Shown in pieces: positions 8,004-10,093 of a stretch of DNA of 10,093 nt. The stretch comes from Paramuribaculum sp. (lineage in GTDB: Bacteria > Bacteroidota > Bacteroidia > Bacteroidales > Muribaculaceae): contig JAIDJZ010000114.1 in NCBI GenBank assembly GCA_029051965.1, positions 1 to 10,093 of the forward strand, in the 5' to 3' direction. The notes under the pieces were generated by a model. It saw only the letters and a program-made list of their open reading frames with translations. It ran no database searches and was not told where the DNA came from. The translations under genes and the position numbers were made by a program. How positions within the stretch are numbered: position 1 is the stretch's first letter; every line of letters begins with the position of its first letter.

Positions 8004-9017
8004 ATGCAAGAGACAAAATATACCGCAGCAGACTATAAGAGCGATCAGCCGGTGCGCTGGTGTCCGGGTTGCGGAGACCACGCGATCCTTAATTCTCTCC
8101 ACAAGACGATGGCGACCCTCGGCGTCGCACCGGAAAAGACGGCCGTCATTTCGGGAATCGGATGCTCCAGCCGCCTCCCCTACTACATGAACACGTATGG
8201 CTTCCATACGATCCACGGGCGCGCTGCCGCAGTAGCCACGGGCTTTAAGCTTGGCAATCCCGAGATGACCGTATGGCAGATTTCGGGCGACGGCGACAGC
8301 CTTGCTATCGGCGGCAACCATTTCATCCACGCCGTGCGCCGCAACATAGACATCAACATACTGATCTTCAACAACAAGATCTACGGTCTGACGAAGGGTC
8401 AGTATTCGCCGACATCGGACCGCGGGTTTGTTTCGAAGTCATCGCCCTACGGCACGACCGAAGATCCGTTCATTCCGGCGGAACTTGTGTTCGGCGCGCG
8501 GGGGAACTTTTTCGGGCGTTCGATCGATGTCGAGCTTGCCACGACACAGGAGGTCCTGCTTGCAGCCGCCCGTCACAAAGGCACATCAGTCTGCGAGATA
8601 CTCCAGAACTGTGTTATCTACAACAACGGCATCCATTCGCCGATCACAGACCGTGAATACCGTGCAGACCGCACGATCCATCTTGTTCACGGCGAGAAGA
8701 TGCTTTTCGGAAAGGATAAACGCCGCGGCCTCGTGCAGGACGGTTTCCTTCTGAAAGCCGTGGATCTGGACAAGGATCCCTATACGATCGACGATGTTCT
8801 TGTCCATGACGCCCACACGGCTTCGAATTTCCTTCATCAGCAACTTGCGATGATGGACGGCCGGGATCTTCCGCTTGCAGTCGGAGTGATCCGCGATGTG
8901 GAATCGGTGACCTACGACGAAGCCGTCGAAGAGCAGGTGCGCGAGGTTCAGGCCGCTCACGGATTCGACAGCCTGCGTTCGATGATCCTTTCGGGCGACA
9001 CCTGGGAGGTCAAATAA
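8004..9017 (+). CDS. korB: 2-oxoglutarate:ferredoxin oxidoreductase, beta subunit
   Basis: The thiamine diphosphate and iron-sulfur subunit that pairs with KorA. It begins 6 nt after the korA stop, so the two are co-transcribed and probably translationally coupled. In 337 residues it shows WCPGCGDH (19-26) with C20 and C23, C54 in GIGCSSR, and C203 in LQNC. The spacing C-x2-C-x30-C plus a distal Cys matches the four ligands of the [4Fe-4S] cluster in two-subunit oxidoreductases of this family. The thiamine diphosphate motif runs from GDGD (95-98) to N123-N124, followed by IYGLTKGQYSPTS (126-138), characteristic of KorB. No separate ferredoxin-like delta subunit is encoded next to it, so electrons probably pass to a free ferredoxin. 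The gene is followed by an intrinsic terminator. Confidence 0.95.
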   Translation: MQETKYTAADYKSDQPVRWCPGCGDHAILNSLHKTMATLGVAPEKTAVISGIGCSSRLPYYMNTYGFHTIHGRAAAVATGFKLGNPEMTVWQISGDGDSLAIGGNHFIHAVRRNIDINILIFNNKIYGLTKGQYSPTSDRGFVSKSSPYGTTEDPFIPAELVFGARGNFFGRSIDVELATTQEVLLAAARHKGTSVCEILQNCVIYNNGIHSPITDREYRADRTIHLVHGEKMLFGKDKRRGLVQDGFLLKAVDLDKDPYTIDDVLVHDAHTASNFLHQQLAMMDGRDLPLAVGVIRDVESVTYDEAVEEQVREVQAAHGFDSLRSMILSGDTWEVK

Positions 9018-9019
9018 AC

Positions 9020-9048
9020 GGGGTCAGTACCCCATCAGAAATATCTGA
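9020..9048 (+). other. Two small hairpins just after korB
   Basis: GGGGT-CAGT-ACCCC (9020-9033) and TCAGA-AATA-TCTGA (9035-9048) are each perfect 5-bp stems with 4-nt loops, one base apart. The second shares two bases (9047-9048) with the terminator stem that follows, so those two structures compete. They may protect the korAB mRNA 3' end; function is inference. Confidence 0.5.
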
Positions 9049-9083
9049 GGCGGAGTGTCAACATGGCGCTCCGCCTCTGTTTT
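9047..9083 (+). terminator. Intrinsic terminator of korAB
   Basis: A perfect 9-bp GC-rich stem, GAGGCGGAG (9047-9055) with CTCCGCCTC (9069-9077), closes a 13-nt loop and is followed by TGTTTT. The T tail is short, but the stem is strong and lies about 30-60 nt after the korB stop, with a new promoter downstream. Confidence 0.78.
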
Positions 9084-9129
9084 CCATGATTATATGGACG
9101 GGGTCAACAATTTAAGCTTTATTAACTAA

Positions 9130-9165
9130 TTGGGGGGGGTAATTTGTTGCTTTTTGTTAATTTTG
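9130..9165 (+). promoter_or_regulatory. Probable promoter of the lipoprotein pair
   Basis: TAATTTTG at 9158-9165 matches the -7 box TAnnTTTG perfectly and lies about 40 nt before the first lipoprotein ATG. The -33 element is not clean: TTG at 9130-9132 is 25 nt upstream and TTTG at 9143-9146 only 11 nt upstream, against a normal spacing of about 20. The position where -33 should fall is the eight-G tract. Transcription would begin near 9171, with an AT-rich leader of about 34 nt and no Shine-Dalgarno sequence, as is usual in this phylum. Confidence 0.6.
9132..9139 (+). repeat. Homopolymer of eight G upstream of the lipoprotein pair
   Basis: Eight consecutive G residues, bordered by T on both sides, lie in otherwise AT-rich DNA. 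The tract is 18 nt before the -7 box at 9158-9165, where the -33 contact would be expected. Tracts like this are prone to slipped-strand length change. The presence of the tract is seen; any effect on expression is inference. Confidence 0.9.
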
Positions 9166-9204
9166 CGGGGTAGATTATTATTCTCTTAAAAACCAATTAT
9201 TATC

Positions 9205-9579
9205 ATGAAGAAATTACTTATCTGTGCAGTGGCTGCAGCCTCACTGAGTCTTGCTTCGTGCAGCTCGATCCGACACACCTCAACGACAGTTCCTGTCGAG
9301 ACCGAAATCCGGAGTCATTCAACAGCGGACCTCAAAGTCAGCCAGAAAAAGATCTCCTATACCTACAAGCCGTCGAAGGCAGTGCGTCGCTGCGGCCAGA
9401 AAGCCGTGATCGCCACAGCAGTTGCCGAAGCACTGAAGGCGAACGGCAATGCAGATGTTCTGGTCGGCTTCCAGTATGAGATCAAGAAGACGCGCAACTT
9501 CTTCGGCCGCAACAATATCAAGTATGTCACTGTCGAAGGCTATCCCGCAACATACGTCAATATCACTCCACTGAAATAA
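9205..9579 (+). CDS. Small putative lipoprotein, first of a tandem paralogous pair
   Basis: I do not recognise the family. The 124-residue protein starts with a lipoprotein signal: positive MKK, a hydrophobic Ala/Leu-rich core, and a lipobox L16-A-S-C19, so the mature protein would begin with a lipidated Cys19. No acidic residues follow the Cys, so the usual Bacteroidetes surface-export signal is not evident; it may face the periplasm. After the Cys come a Ser/Thr-rich stretch shared with the next gene (CSSIRHTSTTVPVET, 19-33), a basic middle region with an Ala-rich segment (67-79), then ADVLVGFQYEI (83-93) and VTVEGYPATYVN (108-119), which look like beta strands and are also shared. No catalytic motif is visible. 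It has its own promoter region and is 10 nt from its paralogue, so the two likely form an operon. Confidence 0.85.
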   Translation: MKKLLICAVAAASLSLASCSSIRHTSTTVPVETEIRSHSTADLKVSQKKISYTYKPSKAVRRCGQKAVIATAVAEALKANGNADVLVGFQYEIKKTRNFFGRNNIKYVTVEGYPATYVNITPLK

Positions 9580-9589
9580 TCATCCCCCT

Positions 9590-10021
9590 ATGAAAGCAAA
9601 GATTATCGGGCTTGGCGCCTGCCTGTTCATGCTCACATCATGCTCGTCGGTCCGCCACACATCGACGACGGCGCCGGTAGAGACACGTGTTGTCAACTTC
9701 ACGGTTGCCGACATGGAGGTGAACAAGACGAAAGCCGAGAAGACCTATTCGTGGAATTACAATCCACTCAAACGAGTTTCGATCTCGACTGTCAAGACAA
9801 ACACAGAGGCAGAGCTTCTTAAAGAATGCGGGGGCGATGTTCTTGTCGAACCGCAGTATATCGTCAAAAGGCGCGGCTTCCTGCGCGGTGGCTCGGTTAC
9901 AGTTATCGGTTTCCCGGCCAAATATACGAACTTCCGCAAAATGAGTCCTGCGGAAGCGGAACTCATCAAAGTTGCCGACCACAAAAAGAAAAAAACCAAA
10001 AAACGCTGGTTTATATTCTAA
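9590..10021 (+). CDS. Small putative lipoprotein, second of a tandem paralogous pair
   Basis: Family not recognised. The 143-residue protein has a signal peptide with lipobox L15-T-S-C18. It resembles its neighbour at three places: CSSVRHTSTTAPVET (18-32), GDVLVEPQYIV (82-92) and VTVIGFPAKYTN (103-114). The middle part (33-80) has diverged. The DNA of the shared parts differs at many codon positions, so the duplication is not recent. Unlike the first protein it carries a C-terminal extension of about 25 residues ending in a Lys-rich stretch and an aromatic end (KKKKTKKRWFIF, 132-143), which could contact a membrane, nucleic acid or polyanion; this is inference. Its start is 10 nt after the upstream stop. 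The Lys codons form A runs of 5, 7 and 6 at 9983-10003. Confidence 0.85.
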   Translation: MKAKIIGLGACLFMLTSCSSVRHTSTTAPVETRVVNFTVADMEVNKTKAEKTYSWNYNPLKRVSISTVKTNTEAELLKECGGDVLVEPQYIVKRRGFLRGGSVTVIGFPAKYTNFRKMSPAEAELIKVADHKKKKTKKRWFIF

Positions 10022-10060
10022 GAGAGTGTTTGAATTTAAACCGCGTTAACAGTAATACGC

Positions 10061-10093
10061 ATGAACGGCAGAACCTTCAAAATAATCCTGAGG
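10061..10093 (+). CDS. Possible start of another gene, cut by the window end
   Basis: An ATG at 10061 opens a frame of 11 codons (MNGRTFKIILR) that reaches the window end without a stop. It lies 39 nt after the second lipoprotein's stop, a distance that suits a third gene of the same transcript. The basic, then hydrophobic, beginning would suit a membrane or exported protein, but 11 residues are too few to identify anything. No clear -7 box precedes it and no terminator is seen after 10021. Confidence 0.35.
   Translation, partial: MNGRTFKIILR

Noticed and set aside
7281..8330. Antisense open frame of 349 codons opposite korA and korB
   Set aside because: Length alone is striking, but both sense genes are fully recognised and intact, and the antisense translation shows no known motif. 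Codon bias of the sense genes explains an open reverse frame.
9100..9170. G-quadruplex from the G4, G8 and G4 runs at 9100, 9132 and 9167
   Set aside because: The loops between runs are 27-28 nt, much longer than those of stable quadruplexes, so folding is unlikely without further evidence.
9983..10003. A runs of 5, 7 and 6 near the end of the second lipoprotein as a slippage or frameshift site
   Set aside because: One added A would keep the frame open to the window end, but only for about 35 codons with no recognisable product, which is easily chance. The runs are explained by consecutive Lys codons.

Overview
The window is a stretch of Bacteroidota chromosome, most likely order Bacteroidales. 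The protein sequences look like that group. Several intergenic regions carry its promoter signature (a -7 box TAnnTTTG, in the best cases with a TTG/TTTG about 20 nt upstream), and the starts lack Shine-Dalgarno sequences. Moderate GC content and protein style would suit Muribaculaceae, but that family-level call is inference. All genes seen are on the + strand.

Layout: (1) bases 1-635, the 3' end of pnp (polynucleotide phosphorylase: KH domain, S1 domain, Arg-rich tail), closed by a strong intrinsic terminator. (2) 783-2072, metY (O-acetylhomoserine sulfhydrylase) with its own well-formed promoter. (3) 2157-4790 mutS (mismatch repair), followed after 15 nt by 4806-6002, a class I aspartate aminotransferase, probably one transcript; the mutS promoter's -7 box lies in the loop of a 9-bp inverted repeat. 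(4) 6150-7997 and 8004-9017, korA and korB, the two subunits of a 2-oxoglutarate:ferredoxin oxidoreductase, 6 nt apart, with a promoter and about 85 nt of leader in front and a run of hairpins ending in an intrinsic terminator behind. (5) 9205-9579 and 9590-10021, two small tandem paralogous lipoproteins of a family I do not recognise, behind a promoter region containing an 8-G homopolymer. (6) a possible start of another gene at 10061, cut by the window end.

How the genes fit together: the first 9 kb is housekeeping. MetY and the aspartate aminotransferase both belong to aspartate-family amino acid metabolism; KorAB links 2-oxoglutarate and succinyl-CoA to ferredoxin in anaerobic carbon metabolism; PNPase and MutS handle RNA turnover and DNA repair. 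No mobile element, CRISPR array, tRNA or rRNA was seen. The part that ordinary annotation explains least is the last 1 kb: the lipoprotein pair and the G-tract upstream of it. I see no strong evidence for a wholly new system; the lipoprotein locus is the best candidate for follow-up.
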